64,000 bases of DNA from Floccifex porci (lineage in GTDB: Bacteria; Bacillota_I; Bacilli_A; Erysipelotrichales; Erysipelotrichaceae): positions 1 to 64,000 of the forward strand of contig NZ_VUMM01000006.1 of the NCBI RefSeq assembly GCF_009696175.1, given 5' to 3'. Below, in pieces: positions 15,237-24,023 of this stretch. The first letter of the stretch is position 1, and every line of letters starts with the position of its first letter. The position numbers and the translations under genes are program-made. The notes below the pieces were generated by a model, which did not search any database, was not told the origin of the DNA, and saw only the letters and a list, made by a program, of their open reading frames with translations.

Positions 15237-16316
15237 ATTGGATTCTTCTTTTGATTTTTTAAATAGGAAAGCCATCATAGAGGCACTCATTGAACAGATC
15301 AAAGCCCATAATCCTGTATTGTTTTGAGTGGCTGTATTGACATATACAGTTGGTGATTCCATTACATAACCTGCTTTAATGGCCTGGGCTTCCTGTAATA
15401 GATTCTGATATGTTTTTCCAACTGAATTTCTTAAAATGGTATTTACCTGATTTCTTTCACTGGCCGATAATTTATTCCATGCCGATAAACCATTTAAAAT
15501 ATTGTTGTAGTTTACCGAATTGGCTTTGGTATAAATGGCTCCCATTGAACTAGTAAGATATGTATCCACAAAAGATTGTGCCCCGGAAGATTTTGTTTCC
15601 TGTTTTGCTTCTGTCTGAACCAGTTTCTGTTCCTGTAAAACGACAGGCTGAACTTCTGGTTGAACTTCTTTGTGAATCACTGGCTGAACAACAGGATCTA
15701 AAAGAGACTGTGAATCGTTTTTCAATGTAAAAGCAGCTACTGGAAGAACTTCTGTTTCTTCTTGAACAATCGGTTTTTCTTCCTGTTCTTCTTCTACTTC
15801 TTCCTGTTTATCTTCTGTTTCTTCTTCTGCTTCTTTTTTATCTTCTGTTTCTTTCTGTTCTTCTTTTTCTTCTGTTTCTTCTACTTTTTCAGATTCTTCC
15901 TGATCAATCTGTTCATTGATTTCAATGGCTTTTTGAACCATTCCTTCAAAATCAATAGGTTCTTCTTCATTTTTAAATAAAGCATCAATTTCTTCTTTTA
16001 AAGCTTTGGACTGATCTTTTGTTTCAATAGAAACATCTAAAGACAATTGTTCATAGAACAGTTTTCCCGCTAAAATCTGTTCATAATTGGTATCATCTAT
16101 TGTTTCAATCAACTGATAAGAAATTTCTTCTTTCCCATCTTTGATTTCAATTTTCTTTAAACAAAGAAATTGTTCTTTAAAGTCTTTTGCGGTTTTAATT
16201 TCTACAGGCTCTTGTTCCACTATATTCATTTCCTGAGCATACAATGGTAAAGTCTGCAATCCTAAAGAAGATACGGCTAAAACAGAAGCAATTGTATATT
16301 CTAATTTATGTTTCAT
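15222..16316 (-). CDS. Secreted glutamate-rich surface protein with C-terminal membrane anchor
   Basis: 364 aa from ATG 16316 (GGAG 7 nt upstream). A signal peptide (MKHKLEYTIASVLAVSSLGL...YAQE) is followed by an N-terminal domain of ~100 residues and an extreme Glu/Lys repeat tract around residues 140-185. A Pro/Val/Gln linker and a small helical domain (VDTYLTSSMGAIYTKANSV ... WNKLSASERNQVN) follow. The C-terminus is NTGLWALICSMSASMMAFLF followed by KKSKEES, a hydrophobic segment with a positive tail. No LPXTG motif is visible, so it is probably membrane-anchored or uses a variant sorting signal. The same GLW start occurs in the anchor of the leucine-rich protein at 43996. Function unknown. 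Confidence 0.72.
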   Translation of the reverse strand: MKHKLEYTIASVLAVSSLGLQTLPLYAQEMNIVEQEPVEIKTAKDFKEQFLCLKKIEIKDGKEEISYQLIETIDDTNYEQILAGKLFYEQLSLDVSIETKDQSKALKEEIDALFKNEEEPIDFEGMVQKAIEINEQIDQEESEKVEETEEKEEQKETEDKKEAEEETEDKQEEVEEEQEEKPIVQEETEVLPVAAFTLKNDSQSLLDPVVQPVIHKEVQPEVQPVVLQEQKLVQTEAKQETKSSGAQSFVDTYLTSSMGAIYTKANSVNYNNILNGLSAWNKLSASERNQVNTILRNSVGKTYQNLLQEAQAIKAGYVMESPTVYVNTATQNNTGLWALICSMSASMMAFLFKKSKEESNMNIE

Positions 16317-16379
16317 CTTATCACTCCAATCTTTAAAAAGAACTTGTCTATATATCATACTCCTAAATCAAGAAAGTTT

Positions 16380-17516
16380 CTAGTCCCAAAGTTGTTTCAC
16401 AAACTCTCTGGCCGCTAAATCCGATTGTTCCAGCTGTTCATAAGTTGGATTCTGTATATATTCTAAAGATTCAATGGCTTTTAGAATGGATTCTTCAATC
16501 TGTAAAAAAGAAATTTTATGATCTAAGAAATATTCAACAGCCTGTTCATCCGCTCCATTAAAAATAGCCCCCAGATTTCCTTCTTTTCTACCTACTTCAT
16601 AAGCACATTTCAACATTGGATATCTTTCAAAATCCATTTTCTTAAAATGAAGATCAAAAGTATCACTGGCATCCAGTGGATGTTCTTCTTTTAATGGAAT
16701 GCGATCTGGATAATGAATCGCATATTGAATTGGCAATCGCATATCCGCACTTCCCATTTGAGCTATAATGGCATGGTCTTCATATTCAACCATAGAATGA
16801 ATAATGCTTTCTTTATGAAGCACTGTATCTATTTTATCATAATCCAGGTCAAACAAGAAATGTGCTTCAATGACTTCAAATCCTTTATTGACCATAGTGG
16901 CACTATCCACTGTAATTCGTTTTCCCATCGACCAGTTTGGATGTTTTAAAGTCTGTTCTACCGTCACTTCTTTTAACTGTTCTCTTGTTTTATCTCGAAA
17001 GGAACCACCAGAAGCGGTTATGATCAGTCGTTTTACCTGTCGGATATCATTTCCCTGCAGACACTGGAAAATGGCAGAATGTTCCGAATCAATCGGATAG
17101 AGCTTTGTGTTGGTTTCTTTTAATGTTTGTCTAACCAGCATGCCACCTGCCACTAAACTTTCTTTATTGGCTAAGGCCACATCTTTTCCTTTTTTTAAGG
17201 ATTCCAGAGTGGGTTTGAGTCCTCTAAAACCAACCACTGCATTCACCAATAAGTCATATTCACAATTCTGAATGCATTGAACCATTGCTTCTTTTCCCGC
17301 ATAAACTTTATTATGATGAATTTCATCTTTCTTTTCTTCATTTCCAATTCCAACAACCTGAATGGATCTATGTTTTTCTAAAATCTGATTTAAAATTTCG
17401 GTCTGATTTCCAGCCGCAATCCCCACTAATTTAAATCGATCGGGATGCTGCTCAATGACATCTATAGTCTGAAGTCCAATGGAGCCAGTTGCTCCTAATA
17501 ATAATATTTTTTTCAT
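16380..17516 (-). CDS. dxr: 1-deoxy-D-xylulose 5-phosphate reductoisomerase
   Basis: 378 aa. It begins with the NADPH-binding motif LLGATGSIGLQTIDVI. The metal/active-site segments ALANKESLVAGG, PIDSEHSAIFQCL, ITASGGSFRD, LKHPNWSMGKRITVDSATM and NKGFEVIEA are all present. It converts DXP to MEP in the non-mevalonate isoprenoid pathway. It is monocistronic in this view; GGGAG precedes the start. Neighbouring MEP genes are not in the window. Confidence 0.96.
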   Translation of the reverse strand: MKKILLLGATGSIGLQTIDVIEQHPDRFKLVGIAAGNQTEILNQILEKHRSIQVVGIGNEEKKDEIHHNKVYAGKEAMVQCIQNCEYDLLVNAVVGFRGLKPTLESLKKGKDVALANKESLVAGGMLVRQTLKETNTKLYPIDSEHSAIFQCLQGNDIRQVKRLIITASGGSFRDKTREQLKEVTVEQTLKHPNWSMGKRITVDSATMVNKGFEVIEAHFLFDLDYDKIDTVLHKESIIHSMVEYEDHAIIAQMGSADMRLPIQYAIHYPDRIPLKEEHPLDASDTFDLHFKKMDFERYPMLKCAYEVGRKEGNLGAIFNGADEQAVEYFLDHKISFLQIEESILKAIESLEYIQNPTYEQLEQSDLAAREFVKQLWD

Positions 17517-17544
17517 AAAAAATCTCCCTTTTCCATTATAACAA

Positions 17545-17573
17545 AAAAAATAGAGAGTGAGGTCTCTATTTCA
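17545..17573 (-). terminator. Terminator of the glycyl radical enzyme/nanE operon
   Basis: AAATAGAGA / TCTCTATTT stem with a six-base loop and a long T-run on the minus strand, right after the nanE stop. Confidence 0.85.
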
Positions 17574-18333
17574 ATTCATTTGTATGATGGGCTTTTTCTA
17601 CTTTACGCCAGTCATCCTGGTATCCGCTTAACGCATCCACAAATCGTTTGGCTACATAATGAGGACGGGTAATAGCACTTCCCACCACAACACTGTGGCA
17701 TCCTAAAAACATACATTTAATGGCATCTTCTGGTGTATATAAATGCCCTTCCATAATCACCGCAGCTCTATTTCCTACTTCTCTACACAACTGTCCGATC
17801 ATACGATAATCGGCACCTTCGATATGCTGAGTGGCTTGTGTATATCCATATAATGTCGGTGCAACAATTTCCGCTCCATTTTCAATGGCTCTATTGGCTT
17901 CTTCGATTGTTGAACAATCCGCAAAAATTAAATGATCCGGATATTTTTTACGCACTTCTTTGATCAGATCCCAGGCCTGTGTTCCTTCATGTGTTCTTTC
18001 ACTGGTACAATCCAGGGCAATAATATCCGCTCCAGCTTCTACAATGGCATCCACTTCTTTCATTGTTGGAGTAATGAATACATAGGTATCATCGTGCCAT
18101 ACTTTATATAAACCGATAATTGGTAAACCTAAATTGGCTTCTTTTACCTGACGAATCTGTTCCGGTGAATTGATACGAAGTCCAACCGCTCCTGCCCATT
18201 TTGCACATTCTGCCATCTTCACTGTCATATCTGATGTATAGATAGGTTCATCTTTCTGTGTTTGACAGGATACAATTAATCCTCCCTTTAACTGATCTAA
18301 AATTGCCTGTTTTTTTGGATCGTTTACTTTCAT
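17566..18333 (-). CDS. nanE: Putative N-acylmannosamine-6-phosphate 2-epimerase
   Basis: 255 aa TIM-barrel protein of the NanE family (GGLIVSCQTQKDEPIYTSD, IIGLYKVWHDD with the likely catalytic Lys, VFITPTMKEVDAIVEAGADI, IALDCTSERT, GAEIVAPTLYGYT). NanE interconverts ManNAc-6-P and GlcNAc-6-P. It is the last gene of an operon led by a glycyl radical enzyme, with no NanA, NanK or sugar transporter beside it. It may therefore act on a related N-acyl sugar phosphate from a different pathway. Spacing to the upstream regulator gene is about 9 nt. Confidence 0.88.
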   Translation of the reverse strand: MKVNDPKKQAILDQLKGGLIVSCQTQKDEPIYTSDMTVKMAECAKWAGAVGLRINSPEQIRQVKEANLGLPIIGLYKVWHDDTYVFITPTMKEVDAIVEAGADIIALDCTSERTHEGTQAWDLIKEVRKKYPDHLIFADCSTIEEANRAIENGAEIVAPTLYGYTQATQHIEGADYRMIGQLCREVGNRAAVIMEGHLYTPEDAIKCMFLGCHSVVVGSAITRPHYVAKRFVDALSGYQDDWRKVEKAHHTNELK

Positions 18334-18342
18334 AATTCCCTC

Positions 18343-19104
18343 CTATTGACAAACGACTACATTTTTCGGTTTTCTTTTTAATGTACTGGTGCCATCAACC
18401 AGTATGGACTGAAACTGAATGGGATTGGCCCATACACACAATCCAGATTTTTCAAATTTTGACTGGTCCACCAGCAACATCGAACATTTTGATTGTTTTA
18501 ATGCTTCTTTTTTTAAAGCTGCATAGCCAAAATGATACGAATAGACTTCTCCATTTTCAAAACTGATTCCATTTGCGGTTAAAAACGCATAATCAAATTT
18601 AAAATTCTTCATCATTTCAACAGTTAATGAACCGGTACATATTTCCGATTTCTTTTTAAATTCTCCTCCCAGTACATATACTTTTCCTTTAAAATCATCT
18701 GGAATTCTAGATAGAATATATGTATTCGGACTGACAATATCCACTTCTTTATCCATAATATAATCAATGATATAAATCCCTGTTGTTCCTGAATCAATAT
18801 AGATACAATCTCCATTGTTTAAATAAGAAGCAGCTTTTTTACATATTTTTCGTTTCTGATTCTCATTGGTATGTTCTTTTTCAATAACTCCAGGTTCATT
18901 GTATCTGGATAAAAGAGAATCGGCAGAGATTAAAGAAGCTCCTCCTCTTTCTCGAAAGATCATTCCTTCTTTTTCCAGTTCATCCAGATCTCTCATAACC
19001 GAAGACCTTGATATATTTAATATAGACATCAATTGTTTAATCGAGACAAATCCATCTCTTTTCAACAATTCCATAATGTATACTTTTCTTTCTTTTGTTA
19101 ACAA
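18343..19104 (-). CDS. DeoR-family transcriptional regulator
   Basis: About 253 aa. N-terminal DeoR helix-turn-helix (LTKERKVYIMELLKRDGFVS, ISRSSVMRDLDELEKEG) and C-terminal DeoRC sensor fold (DSGTTGIYIIDYI, VYVLGGEFKKKS, DYAFLTANGI, LLVDQSKFEKSG). Such regulators bind phosphosugars. The start is likely TTG 19104 with AGGTGG 5 nt upstream; GTG 19113 would give three more residues. It is embedded in the operon between the activase and nanE and probably controls the promoter at 22281-22309, where tandem 10-bp repeats occur. Confidence 0.87.
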   Translation of the reverse strand: MLTKERKVYIMELLKRDGFVSIKQLMSILNISRSSVMRDLDELEKEGMIFRERGGASLISADSLLSRYNEPGVIEKEHTNENQKRKICKKAASYLNNGDCIYIDSGTTGIYIIDYIMDKEVDIVSPNTYILSRIPDDFKGKVYVLGGEFKKKSEICTGSLTVEMMKNFKFDYAFLTANGISFENGEVYSYHFGYAALKKEALKQSKCSMLLVDQSKFEKSGLCVWANPIQFQSILVDGTSTLKRKPKNVVVCQ

Positions 19105-19105
19105 G

Positions 19106-19996
19106 CTAACCACCTATCTTTACGCATATATTCAATTCTTTACCCAATTCAGTATACGAAGATAAATGGGATTTATCCATCATTTTTTCATTTTCATACA
19201 CATAATCTTTTTTCAGATTGTGCCATTTGTTTTTTCCTAAAGAATGATAAGGCAATAAATTTACTTCTTTAAATCCTTTTTCTTTTGCATACAGTATAAT
19301 GTCTTTTACTATCTCTTCATTAAATCCAGGAATGACAGGAGTACGAATAATGACTTTCTCTTTACATGTCTTTGATAAATAATCTAAATTATTAAAGATA
19401 ATTTCTTTACTGGCTCCTGTAATGGATTCTAGTTTTTCTTTATTCAGATGTTTGATATCATGTAAAAACAGATCTATATAAGGTTCTACTTTTTTTAAAA
19501 CGTTCAGATTATACATTCCAGTTATTTCAATAGCGATATGATATCCTTTTTCTTTTAAGATCTGAATCAGTTTAAATACTTCCTCAAACTGAAATAAAGG
19601 TTCTCCTCCTGATAAAGTGATACCTCCATTTGAATTTTTATAATAGGCATCGTCTTTTGATATTTCTTCCAGAATTTCATCAATTGTCATCTCTTTTCCT
19701 GAAAATGAAATGGCTTCTGGTATACATACATCCATACATTTCTGACACCCATCACAAAGATTTCGATTGATTTTAAAATCTGGATCAAAATCGATTGCCA
19801 TTTTTTCACATACTTTCTGGCAACAATGACATCTTACACATTTCTTTTCATCGTGCATCAGAATCGTATCCAGTGTCCATGTTTCTGGATTGGCACACCA
19901 TGGACAATGAAGCGGACAGCCCTTTAAGAATATGGTCGTTCGAATTCCCGGTCCATCGTGTGTCGCAAAGCGCTCAATGTTTGATACTTTAATCAT
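19106..19996 (-). CDS. Glycyl radical enzyme activase (radical SAM)
   Basis: 296 aa. Radical-SAM Cys motif in FLKGCPLHCPWCANPE (C-x3-C-x2-C) preceded by THDGPGIRTTI. Then come two ferredoxin-type Cys clusters (CVRCHCCQKVC and CDGCQKCMDVC), as in activases of non-PFL glycyl radical enzymes. GGITLSGGEP follows. It installs the glycyl radical on the partner enzyme encoded just upstream; the two genes overlap by 8 nt. The two extra 4Fe-4S clusters separate it from plain PflA. Confidence 0.94.
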   Translation of the reverse strand: MIKVSNIERFATHDGPGIRTTIFLKGCPLHCPWCANPETWTLDTILMHDEKKCVRCHCCQKVCEKMAIDFDPDFKINRNLCDGCQKCMDVCIPEAISFSGKEMTIDEILEEISKDDAYYKNSNGGITLSGGEPLFQFEEVFKLIQILKEKGYHIAIEITGMYNLNVLKKVEPYIDLFLHDIKHLNKEKLESITGASKEIIFNNLDYLSKTCKEKVIIRTPVIPGFNEEIVKDIILYAKEKGFKEVNLLPYHSLGKNKWHNLKKDYVYENEKMMDKSHLSSYTELGKELNICVKIGG

Positions 19997-22259
19997 ATAA
20001 AGCCCTGCTCAACAGTTCTGCCTGAATATCTGGCGATAAATTTACGAAAACAGCGCTGTATCCCGCTACACGAACGATCAGATCTGGATAGTTTTCTGGA
20101 TGTTTCTGCGCATCTTCCAATACCCCATGGTCTACAACCGTAACCATCAGCTGGCATCCTCCATTATCAAAATATGTCTGAAATAGCGCTTTGACTTTCT
20201 CTTTGTCTTCATGCATCATACGAGGGGTAAATTTCATATTCTGCACACTTCCCCCATGGTATTTCGCATCAAATTTACATAATGAATTCAATACCGCTGT
20301 TGGTCCACTTTTTGCCTGTCCACCCTGTGGATTATTGGCTGGATTCATATAAACTGTTCGATTTCTTCCATCTAAAGACGCATCAGTCTGTTTTCCCCAG
20401 TCGGTATTTGTCTGGTTGTTGGAAATAACGATCAGATAATATCCCATACCTTCTTTTATTCCACGATCACGGATTCCTTTGGCAACGTATTCATATAAAT
20501 CATTGGCCAGTTCATCACATTCTTTATGATCGTTTCCATATTTCGGTACATTTAAAATATCTTTCTGAATTTTTTCATATCCTTTATAATTCTTTAAACA
20601 AGCTTCGTTCAACTGTCTTAACGTATATTTTTTCTGATCGTATACCAATGTCTTGATCGCATATAACGCATCACTGGAGTTGATATTTCCATACGTTTCA
20701 TTGGTTCCACCAAGAATTTGTACCCCTCCATCCAGTAAAGCTTTTTCTCTGGAAATACAATCATCCATCAATATTGAACAGAATAAAAAGGATACTTCCT
20801 GATTCATAATTTTATAGCTGTAAGCCTGATCATGAACACTCAGGTCCATATAATAATCCAGTAATTCTTTATACTGATCATAGAACGATTCAAATGTATC
20901 AAAAGAATCAATGTTTTTAACTTGTACAGGACCGGCTTTATAGATTCCATCCATTGGATCGATTCCTTCATTTAAAGCCAGCTGCTGAATTTTCAGTAAG
21001 TTTAATAAAGTATTTGGTGTTCCTACACTTTTTCCCTGAATCACAAATTCTCCACAGCCAAATGGTAAATATTGCTGAGCTGTAATACGATCCAAATTCA
21101 TAGAATACATGGTTGCCGGTACATTAACATCATCATTATATAAAGTGGGATACGTAGCTCCAGAAGCAATGCATTCATAAGCCATATCCATAATTTCTGG
21201 ATCGGTCGTTGAATCAAAACGAAGCGTAAACTGTGGCTCTACATAACGTGTATCTTTACATACACGCAAACAGATTTTTGCGAACAGATCACAAGCCTCT
21301 ACATCTTCTCTTCCCTGTCCACCTACAATGATTCGACCATTTACTGTTGTACGACGATTTTCGATCATCCACCATAAAGATTTCAGATAACGATACGCTT
21401 CCTGTTCATCAATTCGACCATTATCTATATCTTTCTTTAAGAATGGTCCTAAGACAATATCCATTCTTCCATAATTGATACATCCGGCACACAAGGCATA
21501 CAGCCAGAACAATTGTAAAGCCTGATGGAAAGTCTCTGGTTTATTTTCACGAATGAAAATTAAATCTTCTTTCATCAATTCTAAATCGTTTCTTCTTTGT
21601 TCACTGATTTCTTTCTTTAATTGAACATTTACCAGTGTAACCTGATAATCAATAACTGTTTTAAATAAATGTAAAGCTTCAATGGAAGCTAAAATGAAAT
21701 CATTTGGATTCTGTTTTTTCAGTAAATCAATTAATCCGTTGACTCCATATTTCATTAATTTATTGTAGTCTAACATCATTCCTGAAAGACGGGCGGTTGC
21801 CATATATGGATATTTACAGTCAATAAAACGACCCGTTGTGGTATCATTTAAAACATCCTGACAATATATAGCTTTTACATCATGATCCTGCCAGTAATCA
21901 TAGAGCACATCCACTCTTTTTTTATCTTTTTCATCTTCCAGCTGATCTTTAAAAGCACGTAATTTATGAAATACACAATAATGTCCCACTCCACCAATGC
22001 TTGTAACCGAACCAAATCCAATTGGCAAAAAATCCAGACGACCGGCAATTAAATCGCTGTCATCAATGGTACGAAATAAAGTGGGAAATAATACTTTTAA
22101 ACAATTTACTTCACGAAAGGCTTTATTTAATTTTGAACTTTCTGAATGAACACGCGTGTATTCTTCCATGATCTCCAGTTGTTCCAGTAAAGGTTTTTCA
22201 CATGGTATTTTTTTAGACACTTCTGCATTCTGTACACCATCAATATTAATCTTTGCCAT
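19989..22259 (-). CDS. Glycyl radical enzyme of unknown substrate
   Basis: 756 aa, AAGGAGG before ATG 22259. The glycyl radical loop is RVAGYSAVFV with G733. The thiyl site is FGCGEFVIQG with C402 and the general-base position E404. The single Cys followed by X-Glu matches the eliminase/dehydratase branch (choline lyase, glycerol and propanediol dehydratases, hydroxyproline dehydratase), not PFL with its Cys-Cys. The residue between Cys and Glu is Gly here, whereas GCVE is common in those enzymes as I recall. Operon partners are its activase, a DeoR regulator and NanE, with an NSS-family symporter gene upstream. The substrate could be an amino sugar derivative or an amine/amino acid; unresolved. 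Confidence 0.9.
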   Translation of the reverse strand: MAKINIDGVQNAEVSKKIPCEKPLLEQLEIMEEYTRVHSESSKLNKAFREVNCLKVLFPTLFRTIDDSDLIAGRLDFLPIGFGSVTSIGGVGHYCVFHKLRAFKDQLEDEKDKKRVDVLYDYWQDHDVKAIYCQDVLNDTTTGRFIDCKYPYMATARLSGMMLDYNKLMKYGVNGLIDLLKKQNPNDFILASIEALHLFKTVIDYQVTLVNVQLKKEISEQRRNDLELMKEDLIFIRENKPETFHQALQLFWLYALCAGCINYGRMDIVLGPFLKKDIDNGRIDEQEAYRYLKSLWWMIENRRTTVNGRIIVGGQGREDVEACDLFAKICLRVCKDTRYVEPQFTLRFDSTTDPEIMDMAYECIASGATYPTLYNDDVNVPATMYSMNLDRITAQQYLPFGCGEFVIQGKSVGTPNTLLNLLKIQQLALNEGIDPMDGIYKAGPVQVKNIDSFDTFESFYDQYKELLDYYMDLSVHDQAYSYKIMNQEVSFLFCSILMDDCISREKALLDGGVQILGGTNETYGNINSSDALYAIKTLVYDQKKYTLRQLNEACLKNYKGYEKIQKDILNVPKYGNDHKECDELANDLYEYVAKGIRDRGIKEGMGYYLIVISNNQTNTDWGKQTDASLDGRNRTVYMNPANNPQGGQAKSGPTAVLNSLCKFDAKYHGGSVQNMKFTPRMMHEDKEKVKALFQTYFDNGGCQLMVTVVDHGVLEDAQKHPENYPDLIVRVAGYSAVFVNLSPDIQAELLSRALYD

Positions 22260-22280
22260 AATGTACCTCCTTGCATGAAT

Positions 22281-22309
22281 ATGTTAATTTAAATTAAATC
22301 ATAAGTCAA
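22281..22309 (-). promoter_or_regulatory. Promoter of the glycyl radical enzyme operon
   Basis: TTGACT (22304-22309) and TAACAT (22281-22286) are 17 nt apart on the minus strand, about 22 nt upstream of the start codon. Confidence 0.65.
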
Positions 22310-22319
22310 TTATTAATTA

Positions 22320-22359
22320 TTCATATTTGTTCATATTTGTTCAAATTTATTCAAAAGAA
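22320..22359 (-). promoter_or_regulatory. Four tandem 10-bp direct repeats, putative DeoR operator
   Basis: Plus strand: TTCATATTTG twice, then TTCAAATTTA, then TTCAAAAGAA, starting every 10 bases at 22320, 22330, 22340 and 22350. They lie just upstream of the -35. Helically phased direct repeats are a common DeoR-family operator form. The last unit touches the terminator of the symporter gene. Confidence 0.55.
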
Positions 22360-22380
22360 AAACCGATTTTTCAATCGGTC
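22356..22380 (-). terminator. Terminator of the sodium symporter gene
   Basis: ACCGATT / AATCGGT stem with a short loop and T-run on the minus strand, immediately after the stop codon. Confidence 0.85.
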
Positions 22381-23909
22381 TATTCATCTTCTTTCCATAC
22401 AATTTCGTTTTCTACGAATCCCTTTTTCTTTCTGATATTTACCGCTATCTTAATAAAGATTCCACTGATAAATACTAAAGCGGAAACGATCCATCCGGCT
22501 GCAATTTCAGCCCACAATGCATATCCATAATGACCACCTTTCACAAAGAATAAGTCATACATGTTCCAGATAAACAATAAAGTCAAGGAAACAGGCGCTA
22601 TAAATTTTACTGCCAGTCCAAACCACCAGTATGGTACTTTATAATTTTTTGTATTTCGATTCAATTGTTTTAAGACTTTCTTCAAATCAAAACACCATCC
22701 AATGGCAATGCACTCCATAACTCCAATCACAATCAGATTGATCTGGTTTGTCCATGCATCCACAATGTCCAGCCAGGCAAGTCCAGCTCTTGTTGTATAG
22801 AGTAAGGAAATAACCGCTGCAATCATGCAGATTCTTTGCGTTGTCTTTTTTGGATTCAGCTTAAATTTATCTGAAATAGAAGCCGATACCCCTTCTACAA
22901 TAGAGAAAGCCGAATCGATAGCCAAAGTGACAAGCATCAAATAGAAGATCGCTCCAAATATCGCATTGAAGATTCCACTGTTTGTCAGATTCACAATTGC
23001 CTGTGGATAAATAATAAAAGCCGTTGCCACTCCACTTGCGGAAATCGAATCCAGCATGCCAACTCCACCCATAGTAGAAAACATTACGATTCCGGATAAC
23101 AGACTGACGGCTGCATCGCATAAAGCGATCAAAGTCGCATCGGTTGCGATATTGGAATCTTCACTTAAATAAGATCCATACGCAAACATAATAGACATCA
23201 TAATAGATAAGCTATAGAACACCTGCCCAATGGCATCGACCCATAACGACGGATCTTGAAAAGCGCTCATATCCGGAATAAACAATTTCTGTATTCCTTC
23301 TATAGCCCCTGGCATCATACATCCTTTGATTGCCATGATCAGTAAAAGAATAACGGGCATCATTACCGTATACTTTACAACTTTTCCAACACTGCTGGCT
23401 CCATTACGAATGCAGTAATAAATTAAGATCCAGGCAAGCGCTGCACTAACCAGTACAGGAATGGGAATGGTATATCCAGTGACATCCCATGTTGTCTGGG
23501 TAATGTTGGCAAACAAATTGCTGGCCGCTAAAGAATCTCCTGTCATATTGATAAACTTATAGGAAAAGAAAAACATCATCAATACCCATGCGAATACAAT
23601 CGCATAATATGTCACAATGACAAAGGCATTGGCTGTTGCAGCCCATCCTACAAATTCACATTTCTTATTGATTCCTCTTAACGATTCTCCAGCTCCTTTA
23701 TGAAATTTTCTGGCAACCGATAACTCCATCATCAGTAAGGGAATTCCAATCGCAAACATCGCAACTAAATAAACAAGTAAAAAGGCACCTCCACCATGTT
23801 TTGCTACCAGACCTGGAAAGCGCCAGGCATTTCCTAATCCTACAGCTGAACCAACGGCTGCAAGAATAAAAGTAGCTCTAGAGGCCCACATCGAACGTGA
23901 TTTCTCCAT
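22380..23909 (-). CDS. Sodium-dependent transporter of the NSS (SNF) family
   Basis: 509 aa. The N-terminus WASRATFILAAVGSAVGLGN followed by AWRFPGLVAKHGGGAF is the diagnostic TM1 sodium/substrate site of neurotransmitter:sodium symporters (MhsT/LeuT type). About eleven to twelve hydrophobic segments follow. These import amino acids or amines with sodium. Start 23909 was chosen because AAAGGA lies 7 nt upstream; TTG 23930 would add seven charged residues. A terminator separates it from the glycyl radical operon, which follows on the same strand 120 nt later. A functional link is plausible but not proven. Confidence 0.9.
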   Translation of the reverse strand: MEKSRSMWASRATFILAAVGSAVGLGNAWRFPGLVAKHGGGAFLLVYLVAMFAIGIPLLMMELSVARKFHKGAGESLRGINKKCEFVGWAATANAFVIVTYYAIVFAWVLMMFFFSYKFINMTGDSLAASNLFANITQTTWDVTGYTIPIPVLVSAALAWILIYYCIRNGASSVGKVVKYTVMMPVILLLIMAIKGCMMPGAIEGIQKLFIPDMSAFQDPSLWVDAIGQVFYSLSIMMSIMFAYGSYLSEDSNIATDATLIALCDAAVSLLSGIVMFSTMGGVGMLDSISASGVATAFIIYPQAIVNLTNSGIFNAIFGAIFYLMLVTLAIDSAFSIVEGVSASISDKFKLNPKKTTQRICMIAAVISLLYTTRAGLAWLDIVDAWTNQINLIVIGVMECIAIGWCFDLKKVLKQLNRNTKNYKVPYWWFGLAVKFIAPVSLTLLFIWNMYDLFFVKGGHYGYALWAEIAAGWIVSALVFISGIFIKIAVNIRKKKGFVENEIVWKEDE

Positions 23910-23995
23910 ATCTTCATCCTTTCTTTTCAACTATTTGAGATTATATCATAAGAATAAAAAAATAGTACATAATTATGAAAAAATTTTCATATAAT

Positions 23996-24023
23996 GAAAA
24001 AAGCTCCTGATATTTCAGAAGCT
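23996..24023 (-). terminator. Terminator of rel
   Basis: AGCTTCTGA / TCAGGAGCT stem with a four-base loop and T-run on the minus strand, at the end of the gene. Confidence 0.85.

Noticed and set aside
15762-15980. Phe-rich ORF on the plus strand
   Set aside because: It is the antisense of the Glu/Lys-rich tract of the surface protein gene (GAA codons read as TTC).
17566-18333. Complete sialic acid catabolic operon
   Set aside because: Only nanE is present here. No NanA, NanK or sialic acid transporter was seen, and nagA is in a distant operon, so a sialic acid locus is not supported.
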